Assembly (NCBI GenBank): GCA_047601145.1
Contig: JASGJW010000001.1
Coordinates: forward strand, 434,001 to 498,000
Reading direction: 5' to 3'
Length of the DNA stretch: 64,000 nt
Source of the DNA: UBA7672 sp047601145
GTDB taxonomy: Bacteria; Pseudomonadota; Alphaproteobacteria; Caulobacterales; Hyphomonadaceae
Each line of letters begins with the position of its first letter. Position 1 is the stretch's first letter. Positions 51,912 to 60,862 of the stretch are shown in pieces. The position numbers and the translations under genes were made by a program. The notes under the pieces are model-generated. The model did no database searches. It was given only the letters and a program-made list of their open reading frames with translations, and was not told the DNA's origin.

Positions 51912-53333
51912 ATGTCGGACTCTGTTGACCCCGTACGCCCGAACCCGGGCGGCGGTTACGATTTCACGCGGCTTTTGCCGCAGCGATCGTTCGGACTGAA
52001 ACTCATGCTTGTGTGCTTGCTCGCGCTGATGATGGCCATACCGGCCGGATTTGTCTGGGTGCTTGTCTATGCGCGGTCGAGCGATGCTCAGGCTGCAATC
52101 TATGAAGTGGCCGAACTGGGCGGCGGGCCACAGGATCTCATGGGACCCGCCATCGTCGTGCCGTTCGACCGCGAGGTCGTCGTCGCCGTCAACAATGTGA
52201 ACCAGGTCCAGACGCAGGTCGGCCGCATGGTTCTCTTTGCGGAGACGGGCAAGGCCACGACCGGTCTTGAAACAGCCGTGCGCAAGCGTGGCCTGCAGGA
52301 CGTGCCGGTCTATACGGCGACAGCCCAGTTCGAAGCGACGTTCGACCCGGCCCGCCTGCTCACTGAAATCCCGGCCGGTGCGCGTGTGCGCTGGAACGAA
52401 GCCCGCATCTATTTGGGCATGGGCGACCTGCGCGGCGCCAAGGACGCGTCAGTGAAGATCGGCGGACTATCGCTCGAACTTTCGCCGGCGGGCATGGGAG
52501 GCAATAGCTCGTTCGGCCCTCTCCTGTCGCGTGGAGGACTGCTGGGTGCGTCCCTTGGATGGACAGGCGAACCCTTGCCCGGAAACATTCCGGTCGAGGC
52601 GATGCTGAAAGTCTCGGGCGCACAGCGGGTTTCCGTGGCGGCCTTCGCGCGCGATACGACGATCAGGCTGGAAGGTGACTGGGCCTCGCCGAGCTTCGGC
52701 GGCGGCAGCCTTCCGGACACGCGCACGGTCGCCAAGACCGGCTTCAATGCGGACTGGCACATCCCGTTCCTGGCGCGCGGCACGCCAGGTGCGGGGGTCG
52801 ATCTCTCGTTCGACTCACTCCTCGCCAGCAGCCCCGGCGCAACGCTGCTTGACGGCGCCAATCCGTACCAGAGCGTCGAGCGCGCGCTGAAATACGCGCC
52901 GCTCTTCATCGGCCTGGTCTTCCTCACCTACTTCCTCTTCGAGGTGACCAGGGGCGTCCGCGCCCACCCCGCGCAATATATCCTCGTCGGGTTAGCGCAG
53001 TCGGTCTTCTATATGCTGCTGCTGTCGATCTCGGAGATCGCAGGCTTCACACCCGGCTTCCTGATCGCCGCAGCAGCAACCGTGACCGCGCTGTCCACCT
53101 ATGCCGGTTCTGTGTTCGGATCGCGGATTGCGATGCTGAAAGCCTTCGCCGTGTTCTCGGCGCTCTATGGCCTGATCTACGTGCTGATGCGCATGGAGGA
53201 CTATGCGCTGCTGGTGGGCTCGATCGCCAGCTTCCTCGCCATCGCCGGCACGATGTGGATGACGCGCAATCTCGACTGGTACGGGGTCGGCCGCACAGCC
53301 GCGCCGCGCCAGACCGAACCTGAGGCTGCATAG
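51912..53333 (+). CDS. creD: CreD-family inner-membrane protein
   Basis: The 473-residue protein starts with a cytoplasmic tail and a first helix after RSFGLKLMLVCLLALMMAIP. A large periplasmic domain follows (GPAIVVPFDREVV to about residue 320), then five helices near the C-terminus starting at YAPLFIGLVFLTYFLFEVTR with HPAQYILVGLAQSVFYMLLL. This is the CreD pattern. CreD is linked to envelope integrity; the creABC genes are not present. GGAGGAATAAGGG precedes the start. Confidence 0.88.
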   Translation: MSDSVDPVRPNPGGGYDFTRLLPQRSFGLKLMLVCLLALMMAIPAGFVWVLVYARSSDAQAAIYEVAELGGGPQDLMGPAIVVPFDREVVVAVNNVNQVQTQVGRMVLFAETGKATTGLETAVRKRGLQDVPVYTATAQFEATFDPARLLTEIPAGARVRWNEARIYLGMGDLRGAKDASVKIGGLSLELSPAGMGGNSSFGPLLSRGGLLGASLGWTGEPLPGNIPVEAMLKVSGAQRVSVAAFARDTTIRLEGDWASPSFGGGSLPDTRTVAKTGFNADWHIPFLARGTPGAGVDLSFDSLLASSPGATLLDGANPYQSVERALKYAPLFIGLVFLTYFLFEVTRGVRAHPAQYILVGLAQSVFYMLLLSISEIAGFTPGFLIAAAATVTALSTYAGSVFGSRIAMLKAFAVFSALYGLIYVLMRMEDYALLVGSIASFLAIAGTMWMTRNLDWYGVGRTAAPRQTEPEAA

Positions 53334-53342
53334 CATGGAAGG

Positions 53343-53366
53343 GGGCGGGCCCTGATGGGCCCGCCC
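53343..53366. terminator. Convergent hairpin between creD and the acyltransferase
   Basis: GGGCGGGCCC and GGGCCCGCCC form a perfect 10-base stem with a TGAT loop in the gap between two converging genes; the right arm touches the acyltransferase stop codon. No T-tract is present on either side, so strength as a terminator is uncertain. Confidence 0.55.
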
Positions 53367-54274
53367 TACTCCGCCTTCAGCGGCTCGAACGGCTTTTCCG
53401 GATCGTTCGGCAGGATGTTCTCGACATAGTTGCGGATGTGATCGGTGACCGCCTGCGGATCGCCGTTCAGATGCTCCCACGGGATCTGCGGCCCGAAGGT
53501 GAGATGGAACCTGTCGCCCTGCTTGTTCAGCAGCTCGTGGAACAGCGTGATGTCGCGCAGCTCGCGATTGAGATTGCAGAAACGATAGTAGAGCGCCGAG
53601 TTGCGGCCGTTGATGTGCAACGGCGTGATCGGCGCCTTGTTCTTGCGCGCCAGCGTCACCGCCGTCGGCAACCAGGGTTCGTCGGTGAGCTTGCCATCGC
53701 GCATCTGCGCGAGCGCGCCTGATGGAAAGATCATCAGCAGGCGCTCGTTCGAGAATGTCGCCCCCGCGCGGCGCAGCGTCTCCTTCGTCTTGGCGATGGT
53801 GCGCTTGTCCTGCACCCATTCGACCGGAATGATCACCTCGGCGAATTTCGGATTGATGCGGCAGGCGTCGGCATTCGCCATGATCTCGATGTCGGTGCGA
53901 ACCGGATTGAGCGCTGCCAGCGCAATCGAACCGTCGGCCAAACCCGTTGGATGATTCGCCACGATGACCGCACGGCCCGTGCGCGGAACTTTCTCCAGTC
54001 CGGTCGCTGTGACGCGCAGGTCAAGCGCGCGGTCGAGATAGGCAAAGCACTCCGGGCCGGACTTGAGCTGCTTGATCTCGTCCGCCCAGCGGAGCGCCTT
54101 CCGGTAGCCCAGCATCGAATAGAGAACCGGCCGCACGACGGGCCATGTCCAGTGCTTCACCCAGGACGGGCAACGCTCCTCGATCATGATGTCGACGATG
54201 TGCGCGTCGCTCTTTTCCGGGTCGATGAAGGCTGCAAGACCCCGGTCCGCTTGCGCTTCAACTTGCTCGGTCAT
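53366..54274 (-). CDS. PlsC-like acyltransferase
   Basis: The 302-residue protein contains the acyltransferase motif VIVANHPTGLADGSIALAAL (about 125-144; catalytic His-Asp in NHPTGLADG form), FPSGALAQMRDGKLTDEPWL and PITPLHINGRNSALYY. It probably transfers acyl chains to a lysophospholipid or related lipid at the membrane. There is no clear transmembrane helix, but hydrophobic patches near residues 50-65. Start ATG 54274; the frame is open beyond. Confidence 0.85.
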   Translation of the reverse strand: MTEQVEAQADRGLAAFIDPEKSDAHIVDIMIEERCPSWVKHWTWPVVRPVLYSMLGYRKALRWADEIKQLKSGPECFAYLDRALDLRVTATGLEKVPRTGRAVIVANHPTGLADGSIALAALNPVRTDIEIMANADACRINPKFAEVIIPVEWVQDKRTIAKTKETLRRAGATFSNERLLMIFPSGALAQMRDGKLTDEPWLPTAVTLARKNKAPITPLHINGRNSALYYRFCNLNRELRDITLFHELLNKQGDRFHLTFGPQIPWEHLNGDPQAVTDHIRNYVENILPNDPEKPFEPLKAE

Positions 54275-54318
54275 GGATATCCCTGCGCGCAATAGTGCTA
54301 AGCGTTTGCCCTGAGTTA

Positions 54319-54333
54319 TTAACCATTCGTAAC
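54319..54333. promoter_or_regulatory. CtrA-like site upstream of the response regulator
   Basis: TTAA-CCATTCG-TAAC differs from TTAA-N7-TTAA in the second half-site. It lies in the 186-base gap between the divergent acyltransferase and response regulator. The gap is AT-richer than its surroundings. Only suggestive. Confidence 0.3.
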
Positions 54334-54460
54334 AGATAGCGAGGGAATAGTGTCTTGAAGAGTTCTTCGCTGCTGCGAAACGTGGCGCGGGGACATTCGA
54401 CATAAGCCGCAGGATTCCAGGGTCGGACGGGTTCGGCGGCAACTGGACTGGGGGAAGTGC

Positions 54461-54889
54461 ATGAAGGTCTTGTGGGTAGAGGATCACGCCAGAGCCGGCG
54501 AATTGCTGGCCGCTGCTGCTGCTGCTGCCTCGCGCAAGCGCTTCGGCATTGATCTCGTCATCGCGAATTCCCTGATGGACGCCGAGCGCAAGCTGCGCCT
54601 CGAACGCTTCGACCTCGTCGTCATCGACCTCATGCTGCCTGACTCGACCGACGAGGACGCAACCGTCACCCGTATCGCCAGCATGGGCAAATTCCGCGTC
54701 GCGGTCGTCTCCGGCAGCGACAAGCGCAATGAGGTCGTCGCCAGCCTCATCAGCGCCGGCGTCGACTGTTCGCCCAAGGCCGTCGGCAAGGAAGATCTTC
54801 CGCTCGGCGACTTCGTGCGCCGGCCCGAGCTCTTCCGCGACTTCGTCCACTCGCTGATGCCGCCGCAAGCCGGCAGCGCCGCGGGCTGA
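54461..54889 (+). CDS. Single-domain response regulator (receiver domain)
   Basis: The 142-residue protein is a lone receiver: MKVLWVEDHARAG with the acidic E-D pair, phospho-acceptor aspartate in DLVVIDLMLPDSTDE (about 53), serine in VAVVSGSDKR (about 88) and lysine in CSPKAVGKED. No output domain. It could relay phosphate or bind a target. It is not beside a kinase. Confidence 0.85.
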   Translation: MKVLWVEDHARAGELLAAAAAAASRKRFGIDLVIANSLMDAERKLRLERFDLVVIDLMLPDSTDEDATVTRIASMGKFRVAVVSGSDKRNEVVASLISAGVDCSPKAVGKEDLPLGDFVRRPELFRDFVHSLMPPQAGSAAG

Positions 54890-54950
54890 CCGCTTCAAAC
54901 TTCCGCCAGGATTGAAGCGCACGTCGTTCTCCACGAAGGGGGCCGAACTC

Positions 54951-55526
54951 ATGCGCAAACTCGTCCTGGTCCTGCTCGCACTCGCGATCAGCGCGCCTGC
55001 CTTTGCGCAGGCGGACGATGACACGAAGATCCGCGCCGTGATCGCCGAATGGTACAAGCGCGTTGCGCAGCCGGAAACGAAGACGCCCCTCACGCTGATG
55101 GCCCCGAACGGCATCGACGCCGGGCCGGGCTTTGCCGAGATACCCTACATTGCCCGTGAAGAACGAAGCGCCGCCGCTTATTCAGGTCCGCGCATCAACA
55201 ATGAGCTGGCGGGAAAGGCGATGCGGTTCGCCTACGACATCGACCGGCTGACGGTGAACGCGAACCTCGCGAGGGCCGATGTCTGGGAGCGAGGCTATTT
55301 CTATGCCTGGGCCGCTCAACAAACGTACGAGCTGGCGGCGGATGCGATGTTTGTGCTCGAGAAGCAGCCGGATGGCGAGTGGCTGATCCTGGCGCACCAG
55401 GCGACCTCACAGGGCATTCCACCGAACAGGATCACCAGCCCGATGCCGGACCTGCGCGCCGAATACTACGCCAACTGCCCGGCCTGCGATCCAGTGGCGG
55501 ATGCGCAGAAGGCGAAGGAGTGGTGA
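54951..55526 (+). CDS. Secreted SnoaL-like hypothetical protein
   Basis: The 191-residue protein has a signal peptide (LVLVLLALAISAPAFAQADD) and then a single domain with DDDTKIRAVIAEWYKRVAQP at the start and DRLTVNANLARADVWERGYF, MFVLEKQPDGEWLILAHQ at the end, the layout of a SnoaL/DUF4440-type cone. The C-terminus has YANCPACDP, a CxxC motif. The frame runs back to 54912, but GAAGGGGG ahead of ATG 54951 and the signal peptide decide the start. Confidence 0.75.
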   Translation: MRKLVLVLLALAISAPAFAQADDDTKIRAVIAEWYKRVAQPETKTPLTLMAPNGIDAGPGFAEIPYIAREERSAAAYSGPRINNELAGKAMRFAYDIDRLTVNANLARADVWERGYFYAWAAQQTYELAADAMFVLEKQPDGEWLILAHQATSQGIPPNRITSPMPDLRAEYYANCPACDPVADAQKAKEW

Positions 55527-55530
55527 GGCG

Positions 55531-55680
55531 CTAGAGGTCTGCCTGGGCGGCTTCTGCCTGCGCCGTGAAGGGCGCGTTCGCGCCCATCTTCGGAGCACTG
55601 CCGAACACGATGGCGGCGGCGATGATCGCTGCGACCTTCAGGGCGAGGCCCGATAACCCGTTGCGCTGGATTGCCGTCAT
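55531..55680 (-). CDS. Small 49-residue exported or membrane protein
   Basis: A short reading frame (MTAIQRNGLSGLALKVAAII to QAEAAQADL) starts at ATG 55680 with GGAGGACAGGATC just upstream, a strong ribosome binding site. The centre (LALKVAAIIAAAIVFGSAP) is one hydrophobic helix or a signal peptide. It converges with the SnoaL-like gene, five bases from its stop. Codon use resembles neighbours. No family known. Confidence 0.55.
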   Translation of the reverse strand: MTAIQRNGLSGLALKVAAIIAAAIVFGSAPKMGANAPFTAQAEAAQADL

Positions 55681-55849
55681 GATCCTGTCCTCCATGGGAT
55701 GCATCTCGGTCTGAGTGCTTCATGGCTTAGGACGGATGTACTGAACCTGAACCGACAGGATCGGCCCAAAAAAGTTCAAGCCCGCCGCCAGCCCGCGACC
55801 GGAAACCGCTTTCCTTCCAGCCCCAAAGCCCGCTATTCGCGGAAACAGC

Positions 55850-56974
55850 ATGACACGGGTGAAACAGCTCTATGCCCAGCGGCTTGCCGCCGGACTGGTG
55901 ACGCCTGACCCGGCGCAGGCCGAGGCCGTGGCGCGGCTGGATACGCTGGCGAAACAACTCGCGACCTCGCGCGGATGGTTCGGCGGCAAGCGTCCGCGCG
56001 GGCTCTACATCTGGGGCGCGGTCGGGCGCGGCAAGTCCATGCTGATGGACCTGTTCTTCGAGGCGGTGACGCTGAAGGACAAACGACGCGTCCACTTCCA
56101 CGACTTCATGCTGGAGACGCACGCCTTCATCTTCGAATGGCGCAAGCTGTCATCCGCAGAGAAACGCAAGCATCCGGCGCATGTGCGCGACGCGGGCGAG
56201 GATCCCATCGCGCCGGCGGCCAAGCACATCGCCGACAAGGCCTCGCTTCTGTGTTTCGACGAATTCCATGTGAACCAGATCGCCGATGCGATGATCCTCG
56301 GCCGGCTGTTCGAGCAACTGTTCGACCGCGGCGTCACCGTCGTGGCGACCTCGAACCGCAGGCCGTCAGACCTCTACACCAATGGCATCAACCGCCAGCT
56401 CTTCCTGCCCTTCATCGGTCGGCTCGAGGAAGAACTCGACGTGGTCGAACTCAAGTCCACACGCGACTACCGCCTCGATCGCCTAGCGGCGGCGCCGGTC
56501 TATTACGCGCCGCTGGGCGCTGCGGCAGACAAGGCGATGGATAGCGCCTTTGCGCGCCTGACCGGCGGGGCTGCAACCCATGTTGAAACACTCGACGTGC
56601 AGGGCCGGCAGATCATCGTGCAGAAACAGGCGATGGGCGTGGCGCGCTTCACATTCGATGAGCTGTGCAAGAAGCCGCTGGGCGCAGCCGACTATCTGAC
56701 GCTTGCGCGGCACTATCCCACCATCCTGCTCGATCATGTCCCGAAGATGGGCATGGACGAGCGCACATGGGCGGCGCGGTTCGTGACGCTGATCGATGCG
56801 CTTTATGAATCGAAGACGAAGCTCGTCATGTCCGCCGACGCACAACCGGATGATCTTTATGCCGCCGGTGATGGCGCATTCGAATTCCAGCGCACGGCCA
56901 GCCGCCTTCACGAGATGCGCTCCGCCGACTATCTCGCCGCCGAACGCGAACAGGCGCCAGAGCCTGCGAAATGA
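55850..56974 (+). CDS. zapE: AFG1-like ATPase ZapE
   Basis: The 374-residue AAA-type ATPase has Walker A (GLYIWGAVGRGKSMLMDLFF, about 51-70), VHFHDFMLETHAFI, Walker B (LLCFDEFHVNQIADAMILGR) and sensor 1 (VTVVATSNRRPSDLYTNGIN). In E. coli the homologue acts at the division ring; the mitochondrial homologue handles respiratory proteins. Next-door mdh is a common arrangement in alphaproteobacteria. It overlaps the TPR gene by 4 bases. Confidence 0.94.
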   Translation: MTRVKQLYAQRLAAGLVTPDPAQAEAVARLDTLAKQLATSRGWFGGKRPRGLYIWGAVGRGKSMLMDLFFEAVTLKDKRRVHFHDFMLETHAFIFEWRKLSSAEKRKHPAHVRDAGEDPIAPAAKHIADKASLLCFDEFHVNQIADAMILGRLFEQLFDRGVTVVATSNRRPSDLYTNGINRQLFLPFIGRLEEELDVVELKSTRDYRLDRLAAAPVYYAPLGAAADKAMDSAFARLTGGAATHVETLDVQGRQIIVQKQAMGVARFTFDELCKKPLGAADYLTLARHYPTILLDHVPKMGMDERTWAARFVTLIDALYESKTKLVMSADAQPDDLYAAGDGAFEFQRTASRLHEMRSADYLAAEREQAPEPAK

Positions 56975-57411
56975 GCGACCCGGTGATCGAGCGCATCTTC
57001 GAGGCCCTCAGCCTGTTCAACACGGGCCGCCGCGCAGAGGCGCGCGAAGCCTTCGCATCGATCTGGAACGAGATCGAGGCCGAGGGCGATCCCTTCCATC
57101 AATGCGTCCTGAGCCACTACATGGCCGATGCGCAGGATGATCCGCTCGAGGAGCTGACCTGGGACAAGCGCGCGCTCGCCGCTGCCGACCGCATCGTGAA
57201 GGAGCGGCCGGACACGGCCGGGCTCAGCGTGCTCAGCATGTATCCCTCGCTCCATGTGAACCTCGCGGACGTGATGCATCGCACCGGCGACACCAGCGGC
57301 GCCCGCAAGCATCTCCAGCTGGCCCAGCAGGCAAGCGATGCGTTGAGCGATGACGGTTATGGCCGGATGATCCGCGCGGGCATCGAGCGGCTGGCCCGGG
57401 CGCTTGGATGA
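56971..57411 (+). CDS. TPR-like hypothetical protein
   Basis: The 146-residue helical protein shows repeats of TPR type (ALSLFNTGRRAEAREAFASI; HVNLADVMHRTGDTSGARKH). No signal or membrane segment. Its start overlaps the zapE stop (ATGA), so it is translationally coupled and may act with ZapE. The function is unknown. Confidence 0.7.
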   Translation: MSDPVIERIFEALSLFNTGRRAEAREAFASIWNEIEAEGDPFHQCVLSHYMADAQDDPLEELTWDKRALAAADRIVKERPDTAGLSVLSMYPSLHVNLADVMHRTGDTSGARKHLQLAQQASDALSDDGYGRMIRAGIERLARALG

Positions 57412-57669
57412 CACGCGCTTATCTAGCGCGCTGACCCGGCTTTGACCGTTCAAAAACACCTGATTCAGGGCCGCATTGCCCCCGCGACCTGCTTGCGCTA
57501 ACGCTCCGCCCGGGAATTTTCCGGGGCGCGGATGTTCGGCTGGCTCAAGGGCGACAAGAAGAAGGCGGCGACCGCCCCCTCTCCTGCCGCTCCGAAGGCT
57601 GAACCGCCGCCCGCTCCGAAGCCGACCCCGCAACCTGCGCCCGCCGCTTTGACATCAGGAGACCTCCCC

Positions 57670-58638
57670 ATGGCACGCAAGAAGATCGCCCTCATCGGCG
57701 CCGGCATGATCGGCGGCACGCTGGCCCACATCTGCTCGCGCGAGGAGCTGGGCGATGTGGTGCTGGTCGACATGAAAGGCGGCATCGCCAAGGGCAAAGG
57801 CCTCGACATCGCTGAAGCCGCATCGGTCTACGGCAAGGACGGCAAGCTCTCGGGCGGCTCGCTCGAGGAATACTCGGTGATCGCCGGCGCCGACGTGATC
57901 ATCGTCACGGCCGGCGTGCCGCGCAAACCGGGCATGAGCCGCGACGACCTTATCGGCATCAACCTGAAAGTCATGAAAGACGTCGGCGCCGCCATCAAGA
58001 CGCATGCGCCGAAGGCCTTCGTGATCTGCATCACCAACCCGCTCGATGCGATGGTGTGGGCGCTGCAGAAATTCTCGGGCCTCCCGACCTCGCACGTGGT
58101 CGGCATGGCCGGCGTGCTCGACTCGGCCCGCTTCGCCTACTTCCTCTCCGAAAAGACCGGCGTCTCCATCGAGGACGTGAAAGCCTGGACGCTCGGCGGC
58201 CATGGCGACGACATGGTGCCGATGGTGCGCTACTCGACCGTCGGCGGCCTGCCGCTGCCCGAGTGCATCAAGGCCGGCATGTTCACGCAGGAAGAACTCG
58301 ACGCGATGGTGAAGCGCACCCGCGGCGGCGGCGGCGAGATCGTCGCGCTGCTCGAGACGGGCTCGGCCTTCTACGCGCCGGCTGAATCGGCCGTGGCGAT
58401 GGCCAAGTCCTACCTGCTCGACAAGAAGCGCGTGCTGCCGGTCGCCGCGAACCTCGCCGGCCAGTACGGCATCAGCGACCTTTATGTCGGCGTGCCGGTC
58501 GTGATCGGCAAGGGCGGCGTGGAGAAGGTCGTCGAGTTCCCGATGGACGATGGCGAGAAGGCGATGTTCGCCAAGTCGGTCGGCGCCGTGCGCGGCCTGC
58601 TCGACGCCTGCAAGACGCTGGATCCCTCGCTCGCGTAA
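57670..58638 (+). CDS. mdh: Malate dehydrogenase
   Basis: The 322-residue LDH-like enzyme oxidises malate to oxaloacetate with NAD. It has the dinucleotide motif ALIGAGMIGGTLAHICSREE, the substrate loop VPRKPGMSRDDL (about 80-92), ITNPLDAMVW and the catalytic histidine in LGGHGDDMVP (about 175). An AGGAGA motif eight bases upstream supports ATG 57670. The frame is open 46 codons further to ATG 57532 with an Ala/Pro/Lys-rich extension. An intrinsic terminator follows. Confidence 0.96.
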   Translation: MARKKIALIGAGMIGGTLAHICSREELGDVVLVDMKGGIAKGKGLDIAEAASVYGKDGKLSGGSLEEYSVIAGADVIIVTAGVPRKPGMSRDDLIGINLKVMKDVGAAIKTHAPKAFVICITNPLDAMVWALQKFSGLPTSHVVGMAGVLDSARFAYFLSEKTGVSIEDVKAWTLGGHGDDMVPMVRYSTVGGLPLPECIKAGMFTQEELDAMVKRTRGGGGEIVALLETGSAFYAPAESAVAMAKSYLLDKKRVLPVAANLAGQYGISDLYVGVPVVIGKGGVEKVVEFPMDDGEKAMFAKSVGAVRGLLDACKTLDPSLA

Positions 58639-58661
58639 GGTTGAAGCAAGACAGACGATGA

Positions 58662-58697
58662 GGGCCCGGCGAGCAATGCGCCGGGCCCTTTTCTTTT
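58662..58697 (+). terminator. Intrinsic terminator of mdh
   Basis: GGGCCCGGCG and CGCCGGGCCC form a perfect 10-base stem with a 7-base loop, followed directly by TTTTCTTTT. It starts 23 bases after the mdh stop codon. This is the clearest terminator in the window. Confidence 0.9.
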
Positions 58698-58723
58698 GGG
58701 CCGGGAGCATGAGAGATCAGGGC

Positions 58724-59629
58724 ATGATCCCCTTGCGCATCGCCTGCATCGGAAAGCACGGACAGACCGCGCAGGCGTTGTCGGCGGTCGCGGCCGGGTA
58801 TCCGACTATCGAGCTGCACCAGGCGGGGCGCGACACGGCGGACCTGACGAAGCCGGAAACGCTCGAGGCGTTCGTCCATCAGACCCAGGCGCACGTGGTG
58901 ATCAATGCGGGGGCGTACAATCTCGTCGACCGCGCGGAGAACGAGAAAGACATCGCGATGGCCGTGAACGCGGTCGGTCCGCACGACCTCGCCCTGATCT
59001 GCAAGCGGCTCGGCGTTCACTTCATCCACATGTCGACGGACTGCGTGTTCGACGGATCGAAGACGACGCCTTATGTCGAGGACGATGTGCAGATGCCGGC
59101 GTCAGCCTATGGGATTTCGAAGTCAGCGGGGGAAATCGCCGTCAAGACGATGTACCCGGAGGCGGTGACGACGCGGGTCTGCTGGGTCTTCTCGGAATTT
59201 GCGGAGAGTTTCGTTTCGAAGGTGATCGGCTGGGCGCGGACGCAGTCCCGTCTGCGCATCGTGTCCGACCAGGTCGGGCCGCCGACATACGCGCCGGATA
59301 TCGCAACCGCCCTGCTCCGCATCGCGCGGCTGAAGGCGGATGGGGCGCGTGATCTTTCCGGCTACCTGCATCTTGCGGCGCCGGGGGCGATGTCGCGCGC
59401 GGAGATGGCGCGGGCGATTCTGGCGGCGTCGAAGCGGCAGGGCGGACCCTTCGCGGAGATAGATGCGGTCACGACCGCGGAATTCAATGCGCCGGCGAAG
59501 CGGCCGCTCAATGCGCGGCTGTCGGGCGTCAAGGCGACGGAGAGGCTTGGGCTGAGCTGGACGCCGTGGGAAGAGGCGCTGGACCGCTCGGTAAGAGGCG
59601 TGCTGGCGCGCAAGGAAGGAACGACATGA
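58724..59629 (+). CDS. RmlD-like NAD(P)-dependent sugar-nucleotide reductase
   Basis: The 301-residue protein is a short-chain-reductase-type enzyme of the RmlD (dTDP-4-dehydrorhamnose reductase) group: nucleotide-binding IACIGKHGQTAQALSAVAAG, VVINAGAYNLVDRAENEKDI, HMSTDCVFDGSKTTPYVEDD and the YGISKSAGE catalytic Tyr-Lys pair. The other rml genes are absent, so a different 4-keto sugar or a regulatory role is possible. ATG 58709 is an alternative start. It overlaps the next gene by ATGA. Confidence 0.88.
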   Translation: MIPLRIACIGKHGQTAQALSAVAAGYPTIELHQAGRDTADLTKPETLEAFVHQTQAHVVINAGAYNLVDRAENEKDIAMAVNAVGPHDLALICKRLGVHFIHMSTDCVFDGSKTTPYVEDDVQMPASAYGISKSAGEIAVKTMYPEAVTTRVCWVFSEFAESFVSKVIGWARTQSRLRIVSDQVGPPTYAPDIATALLRIARLKADGARDLSGYLHLAAPGAMSRAEMARAILAASKRQGGPFAEIDAVTTAEFNAPAKRPLNARLSGVKATERLGLSWTPWEEALDRSVRGVLARKEGTT

Positions 59630-60210
59630 CATCCCGCATTGCCCCATCGCGCATGGATACGGTGATCGAAACGCCGCGGCTGATCCTGAAGGCGCCGAGC
59701 CTCAAGGAGTTCGAGCCCTGGTGCGCCTTCATGGCCGATGAGGATGCAGCCCAGTATATCGGCAAGGCGCAGCCCCCTTCGGTGGTGTGGCGGAATATCT
59801 GCTCCATGGTGGGAGCGTGGCACCAGGAAGGGTTCGCCATGTTCTCGGTTTTCGAGAAGGCGACGGGGCGCTGGGTCGGACGGCTGGGGCCGTGGCGGCC
59901 ATATCAGTGGCCGGGGAACGAGGTCGGCTGGGGCCTGATCCGTGAGACATGGGGCAAGGGATACGCATTCGAAGGCGCAGTCGCCGCGATGGACTTTGCC
60001 GTCGATGTGCTGGGCTGGACCGACATCATCCACTCGATCCATCCGGACAATGTTAGCTCGCAGAAGCTGGCGCAGCGGCTGGGCTCGATCAATCGCGGAC
60101 CTGGAAGAATGCCCCCGCCCTACCAGAATGATCCGGTCGACCTGTGGGGCCAGACGGGGGACGAGTGGAAGGCGCGGCGCGAAGCGATGTGGGCGAAGCT
60201 CACCGGCTGA
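59626..60210 (+). CDS. GNAT-family acetyltransferase (RimJ type)
   Basis: The 194-residue protein begins MTSRIAPSRMDTVIETPRLI and carries RimJ/RimL-type motifs: ETPRLILKAPSLKEFEPWCA, GWGLIRETWGKGYAFEGAVA (acetyl-CoA loop) and IIHSIHPDNVSSQKLAQRLG. It is translationally coupled to the RmlD-like gene, suggesting a joint task such as sugar modification. Substrate unknown. It overlaps the CHAP gene end by 11 bases in convergent fashion. Confidence 0.87.
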   Translation: MTSRIAPSRMDTVIETPRLILKAPSLKEFEPWCAFMADEDAAQYIGKAQPPSVVWRNICSMVGAWHQEGFAMFSVFEKATGRWVGRLGPWRPYQWPGNEVGWGLIRETWGKGYAFEGAVAAMDFAVDVLGWTDIIHSIHPDNVSSQKLAQRLGSINRGPGRMPPPYQNDPVDLWGQTGDEWKARREAMWAKLTG

Positions 60211-60862
60211 TGACGCCGGCCGTGCCATTGAGCTGGTAGGGATGAATGAAGCCCTGCACTGCATAGGTGCGGCCGCCCCAGTATCCGCCGGGCACGTGCC
60301 AGACGCGGACCTCGCTCCAGTCATTGTCGTAGGAGACGTCCATCACCGGCACGTTGAGGCTGATCTCGCCGCCATGCAGCCAGTTGGCGTGATCGACGCG
60401 GACGATGCGTTTCGAGACGATCTCTTTCACCACCGCCACATGACCGCGCGTCTCATCCTTCCAGCCGCGCAGGACGAGGACCGAGCCTTCAGCCGGCCGG
60501 CCCGAGCGGGCGTACTTGCCGTCCGACTGCGCCCACCAGGTGACGGCGTCGCCCCAGATCTGGATGCCGGAAATGTTGCGCGCAAAAGGCACGCACTCGG
60601 AGGCCGGCCGGTCGGTGAGAACAATGGGCGCATTGGTTTCATCGAAGGGGATCGAGGTGAGGTCGAGCTGCGGCGGCAGGCGATAGCTCGGATCGACCGC
60701 GCTGGCCGGGGGCGGTGGCGGCGGTGTGCGGCCATAGCTGATCGGCGCGGGACGCGAGCTGGCGCAGGCGGCGGCCAGAAGCGCCAGGCCGAGCATGGCC
60801 GCCCTCGTCCCGACTGTCCGCACATGCTTCGCCATGGGGCGGGAGGATGTGCGTGGATTCAT
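60200..60862 (-). CDS. CHAP-domain lipoprotein (putative peptidoglycan hydrolase)
   Basis: The 220-residue protein has a lipoprotein signal (LGLALLAAACASS, lipobox cysteine near residue 34), a Pro-rich linker and a CHAP domain with its cysteine in ASECVPFARNISG, its histidine in RGHVAVVKEIVSKR and the pattern GDAVTWWAQSDG. CHAP enzymes cut peptidoglycan amide or peptide bonds. ATG 60862 is used; ATG 60835 is also possible. Neither has a good ribosome binding site. Confidence 0.82.
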   Translation of the reverse strand: MNPRTSSRPMAKHVRTVGTRAAMLGLALLAAACASSRPAPISYGRTPPPPPPASAVDPSYRLPPQLDLTSIPFDETNAPIVLTDRPASECVPFARNISGIQIWGDAVTWWAQSDGKYARSGRPAEGSVLVLRGWKDETRGHVAVVKEIVSKRIVRVDHANWLHGGEISLNVPVMDVSYDNDWSEVRVWHVPGGYWGGRTYAVQGFIHPYQLNGTAGVISR

